Origin: Pseudomonas sp. JAI120
GTDB taxonomy: Bacteria > Pseudomonadota > Gammaproteobacteria > Pseudomonadales > Pseudomonadaceae
Direction: 5' to 3'
DNA: 64,000 bases
NCBI RefSeq assembly: GCF_014207255.1
Contig: NZ_JACHCZ010000005.1
Coordinates: 62,001 to 126,000, forward strand
The number at the start of each line of letters is the position of its first letter. Positions within the stretch are counted from its first letter, which is position 1. The notes under the pieces are model-generated. The model did no database searches. It was not told the origin of the DNA and saw only the letters and a list, made by a program, of their open reading frames with translations. This document shows, piece after piece, positions 50,167 to 58,494 of the stretch. Both the position numbers and the translations under genes were made by a program.

Positions 50167-51686
50167 CCTAGCGAGTGCCAGGTGCGGCCATCGCGCGCCA
50201 GCAACACATCAGCCGCTGCCGGCCCGTCTTCACCGGCCTTATAGGTCTGGATCCCGTCGTCCTCCTTCCACGCATCCAGAAACGGTTGCACTGCACGCCA
50301 GCCGTTCTCGATGTTGTCGGCACGCTGGAACAAGGTCTGGTCACCGGTCATGCAGTCGTAGATCAGGGTTTCGTACCCGGTCGACGGTTGCATCTCGAAG
50401 AAGTCCTTGTAGGCAAAACCCAGCTGGATGCTAGCCATGTCGAGGGTTGGCCCGGGCTTTTTCGCCAGCAGGTCGAACCACATGCCTTCATTGGGCTGGA
50501 TCTGGATTTTCAGGTAGGTGGGCTTGACTTCATCCACCTCGGTGTCGCGGAACTGCGCATAGGGCGCCGGCTTGAAGCAGATCACGATCTCGGTGTCGCG
50601 CACGCTCATGCGCTTGCCGGTGCGCAGGTAGAACGGCACCCCGACCCAGCGCCAGTTGTCGATCATCACCTTGAGGGCGACGAAGGTCTCGGTGCTGCTG
50701 TCGGGAGCGACGTTGGCTTCTTCGCGGTAGCCGGGCAGTGACTTGCCGGCGATTTCGCCAGCGGTGTATTGCCCGCGCACCGAGTTGGCCCGCGCGTCTT
50801 CCAGGGACCACGGGCGTACCGCACCGATGACCTTGGCCTTTTCACCGCGCACCGCATCGGCACCAAAGGCGGCCGGGGGCTCCATGGCCACCATCGCCAG
50901 CAGCTGGAACAGGTGGTTGGGCACCATGTCGCGCAGGGTGCCGGTTTTTTCGAAGAAATTGCCCCGCGTCTCCACGCCGACGGTTTCGGCGGCGGTGATT
51001 TGCACGTGGTCGATGTAATGGTTGTTCCAGAACGCTTCGAACAGCACGTTGGAGAAACGGCTGATGAGGATGTTCTGCACCGTTTCCTTCCCCAGGTAAT
51101 GGTCGATGCGATAGATCTGCTTCTCGCTCATCACCTTGAGCAGGCTGGCGTTCAACGCTTCGGCGGTGGCCAGGTCGGAGCCGAAGGGCTTCTCGATCAC
51201 CACGCGACGGAAACTGTCATCGGTTTCCGTCAGCAGGCCGGCACTGCCCAGGCGCTGCACCACGTCACTGAAGAAGCGCGGTGCGGTGGCCAGGTAGAAC
51301 ACCGCGTTGCCGGTGCCGCTGTCAGCGATCTTCTTGCCGATGTCGGCGTAGGTGCTGTCATCGAGGAAATCGCCCTCGACGTAGCTGATGCCTTTGGCCA
51401 GTTGCGCCCACAATGTCGGATCGAGGGCGTTATCCGCATTGCCCTTGATCTTGCTCGCCGCCTCGGTGCGGATAAAGTCCTCGAGTTTCTTGGCGAAGTC
51501 GGCATCACTGATGGCGTTGTGATCAACGCCAACGATGCGCAAGCCATCCCCCAGCAAGCCATCACGACGGAGGTTGTACAGCGCCGGCATGAGCAGACGT
51601 TTGACCAGGTCGCCATGGGCGCCAAACAGAAACAGGGTGGTGGGTGGAGCAGGTTCGGCCTTGAGTTTCTTGCCGTTGGCGGTCAT
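50163..51686 (-). CDS. zwf: Glucose-6-phosphate 1-dehydrogenase
   Basis: A 507-residue enzyme that oxidises glucose 6-phosphate to 6-phosphogluconolactone with NAD(P)+. The dinucleotide motif reads GAHGDLVKR (22-30), a variant of GASGDLAKR, and the active-site block RIDHYLGKETVQNIL is intact. Length is normal. Pseudomonads usually have another zwf beside pgl and eda; this copy is instead coupled to gnd (overlap ATGA) and a HAD gene, so it probably serves the oxidative pentose phosphate route. ATG at 51686. Confidence 0.93.
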   Translation of the reverse strand: MTANGKKLKAEPAPPTTLFLFGAHGDLVKRLLMPALYNLRRDGLLGDGLRIVGVDHNAISDADFAKKLEDFIRTEAASKIKGNADNALDPTLWAQLAKGISYVEGDFLDDSTYADIGKKIADSGTGNAVFYLATAPRFFSDVVQRLGSAGLLTETDDSFRRVVIEKPFGSDLATAEALNASLLKVMSEKQIYRIDHYLGKETVQNILISRFSNVLFEAFWNNHYIDHVQITAAETVGVETRGNFFEKTGTLRDMVPNHLFQLLAMVAMEPPAAFGADAVRGEKAKVIGAVRPWSLEDARANSVRGQYTAGEIAGKSLPGYREEANVAPDSSTETFVALKVMIDNWRWVGVPFYLRTGKRMSVRDTEIVICFKPAPYAQFRDTEVDEVKPTYLKIQIQPNEGMWFDLLAKKPGPTLDMASIQLGFAYKDFFEMQPSTGYETLIYDCMTGDQTLFQRADNIENGWRAVQPFLDAWKEDDGIQTYKAGEDGPAAADVLLARDGRTWHSLG

Positions 51687-52666
51687 TTTTTGGAAGTCTC
51701 CACGTGGCCGCCAAAGCCAAAGCGCATGGCAGACAGCATCTTGTCACCGTAGGTGCTCTGCTGGCGCGAGCGGAACCGCGCGAACAACGAAGTGGACAAT
51801 ACCGGCACCGGCACGGCTTGTTCCATGGCGGCTTCGATGGTCCAGCGGCCTTCGCCACTGTCGGCCACGGAACCGGAGTAACCGTCCAGCTTGGGATCGG
51901 TGGCCAGGGCGTCGGCGGTCAGGTCCAGCAACCAGGACGAGACCACGCTGCCACGGCGCCAGACTTCGGCGATATCGGCAACGTTGAGATCGAAGCGCTG
52001 GTCTTCGGGCAGGTTTTCCGAGTTCTTGGTCTTGAGGATGTCAAAACCTTCGGCAAACGCCTGCATCATTCCGTACTCGATGCCGTTGTGGATCATCTTG
52101 ACGAAATGCCCGGAGCCCGCCGGGCCGGCGTGGATGTAGCCCTGCTCGGCACGTTTGTCAGCCGCAGCGGAACGGTCCTTGGTGCGCGGGATATTGCCCA
52201 GGCCCGGTGCCAGGCTGGCGAAGATCGGGTCGAGGCGCTGCACAGTCTCGGTGTCGCCGCCGATCATCATGCAGTAGCCACGTTCCAGGCCCCAGACGCC
52301 GCCGGAGGTACCGACATCGACATAGTGCAGGCCTTTTTGCGCCAGGGCCTTGCCGCGACGCACGTCATCCTTATAGTTGGTGTTGCCGCCGTCGATGATC
52401 ACGTCACCGTCTTCCAGCAGCTCACTGAGTTCATTGATGGTGTTTTCGGTGGGGTCGCCTGCCGGCAACATCACCCAGACAGCACGCGGTTTCTGCAGCC
52501 CGGCCACCAGGGCCTTCAGGTCGGCAACGCCGGTGGCGCCCTCTTCGCTCAAAACTTTGACAAATGCTTCGTTACGGTCGTAAACAACGGTGGTATGCCC
52601 GTTGAGCATCAGGCGCCGTGCAATATTCCCGCCCATGCGGCCTAGTCCGATAATCCCCAGTTGCAT
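51683..52666 (-). CDS. gnd: 6-phosphogluconate dehydrogenase, short decarboxylating type
   Basis: A 327-residue enzyme that oxidises and decarboxylates 6-phosphogluconate to ribulose 5-phosphate. The Rossmann motif GLGRMGGNIARRL, the GTSGGVWGLERGYCMMIGG active-site loop and the KMIHNGIEYGMMQAFAEG block with catalytic Lys/Asn are clear. It belongs to the short GntZ/YqeC-type class, often NAD-preferring, rather than the 470-residue form. First gene of the operon with zwf and the HAD gene. ATG at 52666 after TAGGAG. Confidence 0.92.
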   Translation of the reverse strand: MQLGIIGLGRMGGNIARRLMLNGHTTVVYDRNEAFVKVLSEEGATGVADLKALVAGLQKPRAVWVMLPAGDPTENTINELSELLEDGDVIIDGGNTNYKDDVRRGKALAQKGLHYVDVGTSGGVWGLERGYCMMIGGDTETVQRLDPIFASLAPGLGNIPRTKDRSAAADKRAEQGYIHAGPAGSGHFVKMIHNGIEYGMMQAFAEGFDILKTKNSENLPEDQRFDLNVADIAEVWRRGSVVSSWLLDLTADALATDPKLDGYSGSVADSGEGRWTIEAAMEQAVPVPVLSTSLFARFRSRQQSTYGDKMLSAMRFGFGGHVETSKK

Positions 52667-52936
52667 GTGCTGATGCTCCTAACTGCTAAAAAATGTGTGA
52701 CATAGTTTATAGCGCAATGAGGCTAATGAGGGTTAGTCCAGGGCAGAACCGTGTAGTTTCATGGGAAAAAATTGCCATCGTTTCACCATCACACCCCCGA
52801 AAGTCACACGACCACCAAAAATAAAAAAGTTCCATTGAAGTGAAAAAGAATTCAGAATTGCTTTCGACTGTTGCCGAGAACCTCGACTCAAGCGTTCTGG
52901 CACACCGCGACACACCGGCTATTTGCGAGGTAAGCA

Positions 52937-53116
52937 ATGAGCACAGCACAGATGACCCGTCCTCCACAGACCCTCTACGTCACACTCCGTCGTGATGAGT
53001 TGCGCCAGCTGAAAGACGAACGCGAACAGCTGCAGCAGGAAGTCATGCGCCTGCGTGCTCATATCATTCAAGCCCAGCTTGATCAGCCTTCCGGTGTGCA
53101 GCCTGCACTCTGCTGA
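52937..53116 (+). CDS. Short protein of 59 residues, coiled-coil type
   Basis: A reading frame missed by length cut-offs. It starts with ATG at 52937 after GAGGTAA and stops with TGA at 53114. The protein has an N-terminal RPPQTLYVTLRRDEL segment followed by a heptad-like helix (LRQLKDEREQLQQEVMRLRAH), so it may form a coiled coil. Codons are GC-rich at third positions, as in real genes here. Function is unknown. A GGCCACCC/GGGTGGCC hairpin (53199-53221) follows. Confidence 0.62.
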   Translation: MSTAQMTRPPQTLYVTLRRDELRQLKDEREQLQQEVMRLRAHIIQAQLDQPSGVQPALC

Positions 53117-53198
53117 GCCCGTTATTAATTTGTAAGATTACGGCTACATAAATCTCACAAAGTTTTCACATGCCCTTCCCGATACTCCCGCCCCCAAG

Positions 53199-53221
53199 GG
53201 CCACCCCATGCAAGGGTGGCC
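53199..53221 (+). terminator. Hairpin after the 59-residue gene
   Basis: GGCCACCC pairs with GGGTGGCC over a 7-base loop and is followed by TCTGTT. It separates the short gene from the phosphoethanolamine transferase gene. Confidence 0.5.
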
Positions 53222-53276
53222 TCTGTTGCGCGCAGCCCTGCGCGCCAACTGAAAAATTACCGGGTTGGAGCACTGG

Positions 53277-55019
53277 ATGGCGATGTTCGAACGCAGCACC
53301 ACGTCTGCGAAAGGCTTTGATTGGGCCGGCCTTGGCTGGTTATTCCTGTTTTTCTGGTACTTCTCCGGCATTACCCAACTGCTGATCCAACTCAGCGGCA
53401 CTTCCGGCTTCAGTGGTTTTCGCCAAGCCTTCTTCATGAGCGCGATATGGCTCGCGCCACTGCTGGTATTCCCCCGGCGTACGCGCTTGCTTGCCGCCCT
53501 GATCGGTGTGGTGCTATGGGCCTGTTCCATGGCCAGCCTGGGTTATTTCTTCATCTACCAGCAGGAATTTTCCCAAAGCGTCATCTTCATCATGTTCGAG
53601 TCGAACATCTCTGAAGCCGGCGAGTACGCCACCCAATACTTCGCCTGGTGGATCGTGCTGGCGTTCATTGCCCACACCGCCGTGGCTATTTTCCTGTGGA
53701 CCCGGGTACGCCCGGTGTATTTGCCGCGCGGCCAGGCCCTGGTGGCGGCAACGGCGATCCTGGTGGCCATTATCGGTTACCCGCTGGTCAAGCAGATTGC
53801 CCGCAGCGACACCCTGGACGACGCCATCGACCGCTTCGAATCGCGCATCGAACCGGCTGTGCCCTGGCAGATGATCGTTGCCTACCGCCGCTACACCGAA
53901 CAGCTGGACAACATGCAAGGCATGCTCGACAGCGCCAGCCAGATCCCACCCTTGACCAACCTCAAGGACACCATGGCCGGCCAGCCTTCGACCCTGGTGC
54001 TGGTGATCGGTGAGTCCACCAACCGTCAGCGCATGAGCCTCTACGGCTATCCGCGCAACACCACGCCGGAGCTGGACAAGCTGCGCGACCAACTGGCGGT
54101 GTTCGACAACGTCATCACCCCGCGCCCCTATACCATCGAAGCCCTGCAACAGGTACTGACGTTCGCCGACGAGGAGAACCCCGATCTTTACCTCAAGACA
54201 CCGTCGATCGTCAGCGTGATGAAACAAGCCGGGTACAAGACCTACTGGATTACCAACCAGCAGACCATGACCAAGCGCAACACCATGCTCACGACCTTTT
54301 CCGAACAGGCCGACGAGCAGGTGTACCTGAACAACAACCGCAACCAGAACGCACGCCAATACGACGGCGACGTCCTTGCACCGTTCTCCAAGGCCCTGGC
54401 CGATCCGGCCGAGCGCAAGTTCATCGTGGTGCACCTGCTCGGTACCCACATGAGCTACCAGTACCGCTACCCGCCGACCTTCGACAAATTCACCGACCGC
54501 CAGGGTGTACCTGCCGGGATCAGTGACGATCAACTGCCCACCTACAACAGCTACGACAATGCGGTGCTGTACAACGATTTCGTGGTGTCTAGCCTGATCA
54601 AGGACTACGCCAAGACCGATCCCAACGGCTTCCTGCTATACCTGTCTGACCACGGTGAAGATGTATTCGACTCGGCTGGCCACGCCACCCTGGGACGTAA
54701 CGAAGGCAAGCCGACGGCGCCGATGTACACCATTCCGTTCATGGCCTATGCCTCGCCGAAATGGCGCGAAACCCACGACTGGAAGTTTGCAGGCGACTTG
54801 CAACGCCCTTACAGCAGCTCGCAATTGATCCATACCTGGGCCGACCTCGCCGGGCTGAGTTTCAACGAACTGGACCGCAGCAAGAGCGTCGTGAGCGACA
54901 GCTTCACGTCGCGCCCGCTGATGATCGGCAACCCCTACATGCGCCCGCAAAAGGCCTTGATTGACTTCAGCCTGATCAAGCCAAAAAAGGTTAATCCGGC
55001 CGATGTGGTCCTTCAGTAA
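53277..55019 (+). CDS. Phosphoethanolamine transferase (EptA/CptA family)
   Basis: A 580-residue inner-membrane enzyme that moves phosphoethanolamine from phosphatidylethanolamine to lipid A or core sugars. Five hydrophobic helices occupy about residues 15-200, then the periplasmic sulfatase-fold domain: the metal-ligand and nucleophile block VIGESTNRQRMSLYGYPR (Glu246, Thr248), HLLGTHMSYQYRYP, and LYLSDHGEDVFD (Asp-His). Which lipid position is modified cannot be read; such changes usually raise resistance to cationic peptides. ATG at 53277 follows GGAG; an earlier TTG at 53265 is less likely. Confidence 0.88.
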   Translation: MAMFERSTTSAKGFDWAGLGWLFLFFWYFSGITQLLIQLSGTSGFSGFRQAFFMSAIWLAPLLVFPRRTRLLAALIGVVLWACSMASLGYFFIYQQEFSQSVIFIMFESNISEAGEYATQYFAWWIVLAFIAHTAVAIFLWTRVRPVYLPRGQALVAATAILVAIIGYPLVKQIARSDTLDDAIDRFESRIEPAVPWQMIVAYRRYTEQLDNMQGMLDSASQIPPLTNLKDTMAGQPSTLVLVIGESTNRQRMSLYGYPRNTTPELDKLRDQLAVFDNVITPRPYTIEALQQVLTFADEENPDLYLKTPSIVSVMKQAGYKTYWITNQQTMTKRNTMLTTFSEQADEQVYLNNNRNQNARQYDGDVLAPFSKALADPAERKFIVVHLLGTHMSYQYRYPPTFDKFTDRQGVPAGISDDQLPTYNSYDNAVLYNDFVVSSLIKDYAKTDPNGFLLYLSDHGEDVFDSAGHATLGRNEGKPTAPMYTIPFMAYASPKWRETHDWKFAGDLQRPYSSSQLIHTWADLAGLSFNELDRSKSVVSDSFTSRPLMIGNPYMRPQKALIDFSLIKPKKVNPADVVLQ

Positions 55020-55040
55020 AAATAGGCTTTGCACCAGATA

Positions 55041-55056
55041 GATAACAATCATTCTC
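55041..55056 (+). promoter_or_regulatory. Fur-box-like sequence upstream of the siderophore receptor
   Basis: GATAACAATCATTCTC resembles the Fur consensus GATAATGATAATCATTATC, especially in the AATCATTcTC half. It lies about 93 bases before the receptor start codon, so iron-repressed transcription is likely. Confidence 0.55.
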
Positions 55057-55148
55057 GTTTAAGCCTAAAGTTTCCCCGCTCCTTTCGTCTTTGAGCCAAG
55101 GCCTTCCCTTTCCGGGGTGGCCACAAAGACGACAAGGAGTCTTCCGCG

Positions 55149-57374
55149 ATGTTCGCGCCTTTTACCCGTTCCATGACCCTCACACTCGGCCTGTGCGGCG
55201 CCGCGTTAAGCCCGGACCTGCTGGCTGAAACCGACCCCGAACATGCCCCGCTCGAACTTGGCGCGACCAACATCTCTGCCGAAGGCCTGGGTGCCACCAC
55301 CGAACACACCGGCGCCTACACCACGGGCTCGATGAGTACCGCCACCCGCCTGAACCTGTCGGTCAAGGAAACCCCACAATCGATCTCGGTGATCACTCGC
55401 CAGCAGATGGATGACTTCAATCTCAATACATTGACCGACGTGCTGCGCCAGACCACCGGGATCAACGTCCAGCATAACGACTCCGACCGCGTGTCCTATT
55501 CCTCCCGCGGCTACGGCATCACCAACTTCCAGATTGACGGGATGCTCAATACCTTCGGCTACATGAAGTCCGACGCCGACACCATCATCTATGACCACAT
55601 CGAGGTGGTACGCGGTGCCACGGGATTGACCACCGGCGCCGGCGACCCCTCGGCCACCATCAATATGGTGCGCAAGCGCCCGACTGCCCAATGGCAGGCG
55701 AAAACCGGCGTCAGCGCCGGCAGCCATGACAACTACTACAGCTACCTGGACGTGGGCGGCCCGCTGGCGTTGGACGGCAAGCTGCGCGGGCGCACAGTGC
55801 TGGCCTACCGAGACAGCCAATCGTTCCGCGACAACTATGGCCTGCAGCGGGCGGTCGGCTACGGCATTCTGGAAGGTGATCTTTCAGACGATACCGTGCT
55901 GGCCGTAGGTTTCGATTACCAGAACAAGCAGGTCCAAGGCACCTCATGGGGCACCGTGCCGTATTGGAACAGCCAGGGCGGCAAGGCCGGGCTGTCGCGC
56001 TCCACCAATATGGCGGCGCACTGGAGTTCCTGGCCGCTGACGGACAAGACCACCTTCGCGACCCTCGACCATAGGCTGGGCGGCGACTGGCACGTGAAGG
56101 CCGCCTACACCCATCGCCAGAGCGACACGGATGGCAAGGTGTACTACGGCGGCGCGGGCTTCCCCAACGATGATCGCAGCGGCATGACCGCTTGGGCGAG
56201 CCATATGCGCGGCACCTCCAGAATGGAGGCCCTCGACCTCAACCTCGCCGGCAGCTATGCGCTGCTGGGCCGCGAACATGCATTGATGATGGGCTATGGC
56301 GAGGCCACGCAGCGGGATGTCTCCCCCGTGATGCGCAGCAACATACCTGCCGGCTACTACACCATCGAAGACTGGAAATACATGGGCGGGATCGCCAAGT
56401 TCGGCGACACCGTCACCGACCTCAAGGGCGAACACAGCAGCAAGCAACAAAAGGCCGGCTACCTGGCCACGCGCCTGAGCCTTACCGAGCGCTTGCATGC
56501 GGTGCTGGGCAGCCGCTATGGCAGTTGGGAACTGAAAAGCGCGGCCCCACAATACGATGCCAACGACCAGCTTACTGCAGCCGGCAAAACCAGCCAGACC
56601 CACAATGATATGTGGACGCCCTACGCCGGCCTCCTCTACGACCTGACGCCGGAGTACACCGTCTACGCGAGCTACACCGACATCTTCAAGCCACAAAGCC
56701 TCAAGGATGCCAGCAAGAAGTACCTGGAACCCGTGGTGGGCAGCAACTATGAGGTCGGCCTTAAAGGGAGCGTACTGGGCGAACGCTTGAACCTGGCGGC
56801 TGCGTACTTCTGGAGCACCCAGGACAACGTCGCAGAGCGGGACGACTCGGTAGCGCGGAACCCGACCACTGGCGAGGAGTACTACAAGTCCGGCGGCAAA
56901 GGTAACAAGGTCAACGGCTTCGAATTGGAAGCTGCCGGGGAAATCATGCCCGATTGGAACCTGACGGCCGGCTACACCTACACCCATTCGGTCAACGGCT
57001 CAGGCAAACGCAACAACACCGGGCAGCCGCTGAACCTGCTGAAGGTCTCCAGCGCCTACCGATTGCCGGGGGCGTGGCGCAACCTCACGGTCGGCGGCGC
57101 GGTGAACTGGCAGAGCGACATTTACGATTGGAGCGATCGACCCACAGGGGCTCTCGTCGGCAACACACGGGTGACCGAACGGGCGAAGATCACGCAACAG
57201 GCCTACACCGTGGTCAACCTGATGTCCCGCTATCAATTCGACGAGCATCTTTCGGCGTCGCTTAACATTAATAATCTATTTGATAAAAAATATTACGAAC
57301 GCGTCGGCTTTTATAACGGCGTGTATTGGGGTGACCCACGGGCCGTCACGCTTGCGCTGGACTGGAGACTATAA
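55149..57374 (+). CDS. TonB-dependent siderophore receptor
   Basis: A 741-residue outer-membrane receptor. After a signal peptide (cleavage near residue 26, LLA-E), the plug domain shows LSVKETPQSISVITRQQMDD (TonB-box region and plug start), LTDVLRQTTGINVQ and GATGLTTGAGDPSATINMVR, as in ferric siderophore receptors of the FpvA/FhuE class. The 22-strand barrel ends in a terminal aromatic-like DWRL. There is no N-terminal signalling (STN) domain, so it does not drive its own sigma cascade. AAGGAGT precedes ATG 55149. Ligand unknown, likely a xenosiderophore. Confidence 0.9.
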   Translation: MFAPFTRSMTLTLGLCGAALSPDLLAETDPEHAPLELGATNISAEGLGATTEHTGAYTTGSMSTATRLNLSVKETPQSISVITRQQMDDFNLNTLTDVLRQTTGINVQHNDSDRVSYSSRGYGITNFQIDGMLNTFGYMKSDADTIIYDHIEVVRGATGLTTGAGDPSATINMVRKRPTAQWQAKTGVSAGSHDNYYSYLDVGGPLALDGKLRGRTVLAYRDSQSFRDNYGLQRAVGYGILEGDLSDDTVLAVGFDYQNKQVQGTSWGTVPYWNSQGGKAGLSRSTNMAAHWSSWPLTDKTTFATLDHRLGGDWHVKAAYTHRQSDTDGKVYYGGAGFPNDDRSGMTAWASHMRGTSRMEALDLNLAGSYALLGREHALMMGYGEATQRDVSPVMRSNIPAGYYTIEDWKYMGGIAKFGDTVTDLKGEHSSKQQKAGYLATRLSLTERLHAVLGSRYGSWELKSAAPQYDANDQLTAAGKTSQTHNDMWTPYAGLLYDLTPEYTVYASYTDIFKPQSLKDASKKYLEPVVGSNYEVGLKGSVLGERLNLAAAYFWSTQDNVAERDDSVARNPTTGEEYYKSGGKGNKVNGFELEAAGEIMPDWNLTAGYTYTHSVNGSGKRNNTGQPLNLLKVSSAYRLPGAWRNLTVGGAVNWQSDIYDWSDRPTGALVGNTRVTERAKITQQAYTVVNLMSRYQFDEHLSASLNINNLFDKKYYERVGFYNGVYWGDPRAVTLALDWRL

Positions 57375-57385
57375 ACAGCGTCTGC

Positions 57386-57440
57386 AAAGTTAACGAAATC
57401 GTTAACTTTCGATCAGCGTCATGTTAACTCCCACTTAATA
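57386..57440. promoter_or_regulatory. Clustered GTTAAC/TTAA sites
   Basis: AAAGTTAACG and its exact complement CGTTAACTTT (57386-57409, loop AAAT) are followed by ATGTTAACTCCCACTTAATA, which holds two TTAA blocks 11 bases apart, a spacing used by OmpR/PmrA-type regulators. The hairpin may also terminate the receptor transcript. Confidence 0.45.
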
Positions 57441-57516
57441 AGATATCGCCATAGTCGCTCCATGATTCTGATCAAGGAGCGACCGGATACCGATCATTCT
57501 TAATGGGAACACTGCG

Positions 57517-57726
57517 ATGAAACTTGCTACCTTGATGCTTGCCAGCCTGATGACCCTGACCTCCGCTGCCGCGTTTGCAGAAGGCGGCTCGGAGCGTTCG
57601 AAGCAGTTCTACAAAGATTTCACCTTCACGCAGCAGACACTTCACGGCACGACTGAACAAACGGCGTCCGCCGACGGCAAGACACCGAAAACCAATACTG
57701 CCGAACAGGAACAACCCAAGAGTTAA
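57517..57726 (+). CDS. Small secreted protein of 69 residues
   Basis: A Sec signal peptide (MKLATLMLASLMTLTSAAAFA, cleavage near residue 21) leads into a 48-residue hydrophilic mature part rich in Thr, Gln, Glu and Lys, ending in AEQEQPKS. No fold or family can be named, and the mature part is likely disordered. ATG at 57517 lies 7 bases after GGGAACACT. A strong terminator follows. The upstream TTAA cluster suggests control by a response regulator. Confidence 0.7.
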   Translation: MKLATLMLASLMTLTSAAAFAEGGSERSKQFYKDFTFTQQTLHGTTEQTASADGKTPKTNTAEQEQPKS

Positions 57727-57788
57727 TTTAATCTTTGGCTAATCCGCACTACCCGGGGCCACTCCGCTCCGTTGGCAAACGGTTTATT

Positions 57789-57816
57789 GGGCGCCCTCTA
57801 AAGGCGCCCTTTTTTT
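57789..57816 (+). terminator. Intrinsic terminator after the 69-residue gene
   Basis: GGGCGCC-CTCTAAA-GGCGCCC followed by seven T residues. Confidence 0.88.
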
Positions 57817-57829
57817 CGCCCGCTATTTA

Positions 57830-58321
57830 TTAAAGCGGTTTGTTCCAGAACAACATGCGCCCATGGGCCGGATCAAACTTCGAGTCATCAAAACCAAACT
57901 TTCGATACGCCGACTGGGCGACGGCATTACCTTCCAGCACCTCCAGGGTGATCTTGCAGCAACCACGCTGGCGGGCAATTTCCTCGACCTTCAGCAGCAT
58001 TTTCTGGCTCAGCCCCAAGCCGCGAAACTCATTCATCACCACCACGTCGTGAATGTTGACCAAAGGTCGGCTTGCAAAGGTGGAGAACCCCTCAAAGCAA
58101 TTCACCAGACCGGCCGGCTCACCGCCGACAAACGCCAATACACTGAAGGCGTGGGGGCGCTTGGCCAGCTCAGCCGGCAGTTGCTCCAGTAGATCGGCGG
58201 GCAGGCTGTGGCCGCCACCCATCGGGTCTTCTGCGTAATGGTTAAGCACGCGGCGAATGGCTTCGGCATGCACAGGATTGGTGTAGCTGGCTTGCAGCAC
58301 CAGGATATCTGGGGTGTCCAT
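57830..58321 (-). CDS. GNAT family N-acetyltransferase
   Basis: A 163-residue acetyltransferase. The acetyl-CoA binding block FRGLGLSQKMLLKVEEIA (about residues 98-115), preceded by the VNIHDVVVMNEF beta strand, and the C-terminal NAVAQSAYRKFGFD fit the GNAT fold. ATG at 58321 follows GAGGACGG. No partner genes nearby; substrate unknown. Confidence 0.83.
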   Translation of the reverse strand: MDTPDILVLQASYTNPVHAEAIRRVLNHYAEDPMGGGHSLPADLLEQLPAELAKRPHAFSVLAFVGGEPAGLVNCFEGFSTFASRPLVNIHDVVVMNEFRGLGLSQKMLLKVEEIARQRGCCKITLEVLEGNAVAQSAYRKFGFDDSKFDPAHGRMLFWNKPL

Positions 58322-58494
58322 TTCCGTCCTCGATCACGACTACAAGGGAATCTGCTCCCTTTGAGGGGCACGATTGTAAGCGTGGAGTCAGCACCAGATG
58401 AAGGAGATTAACTACAAATGTGCGCCCGAAAGCGCGAAGGCTTTAGCGCTAAAAAAGCACAAAGTGCTAATTCAGGGCTTTTTTCGTACAGGTC

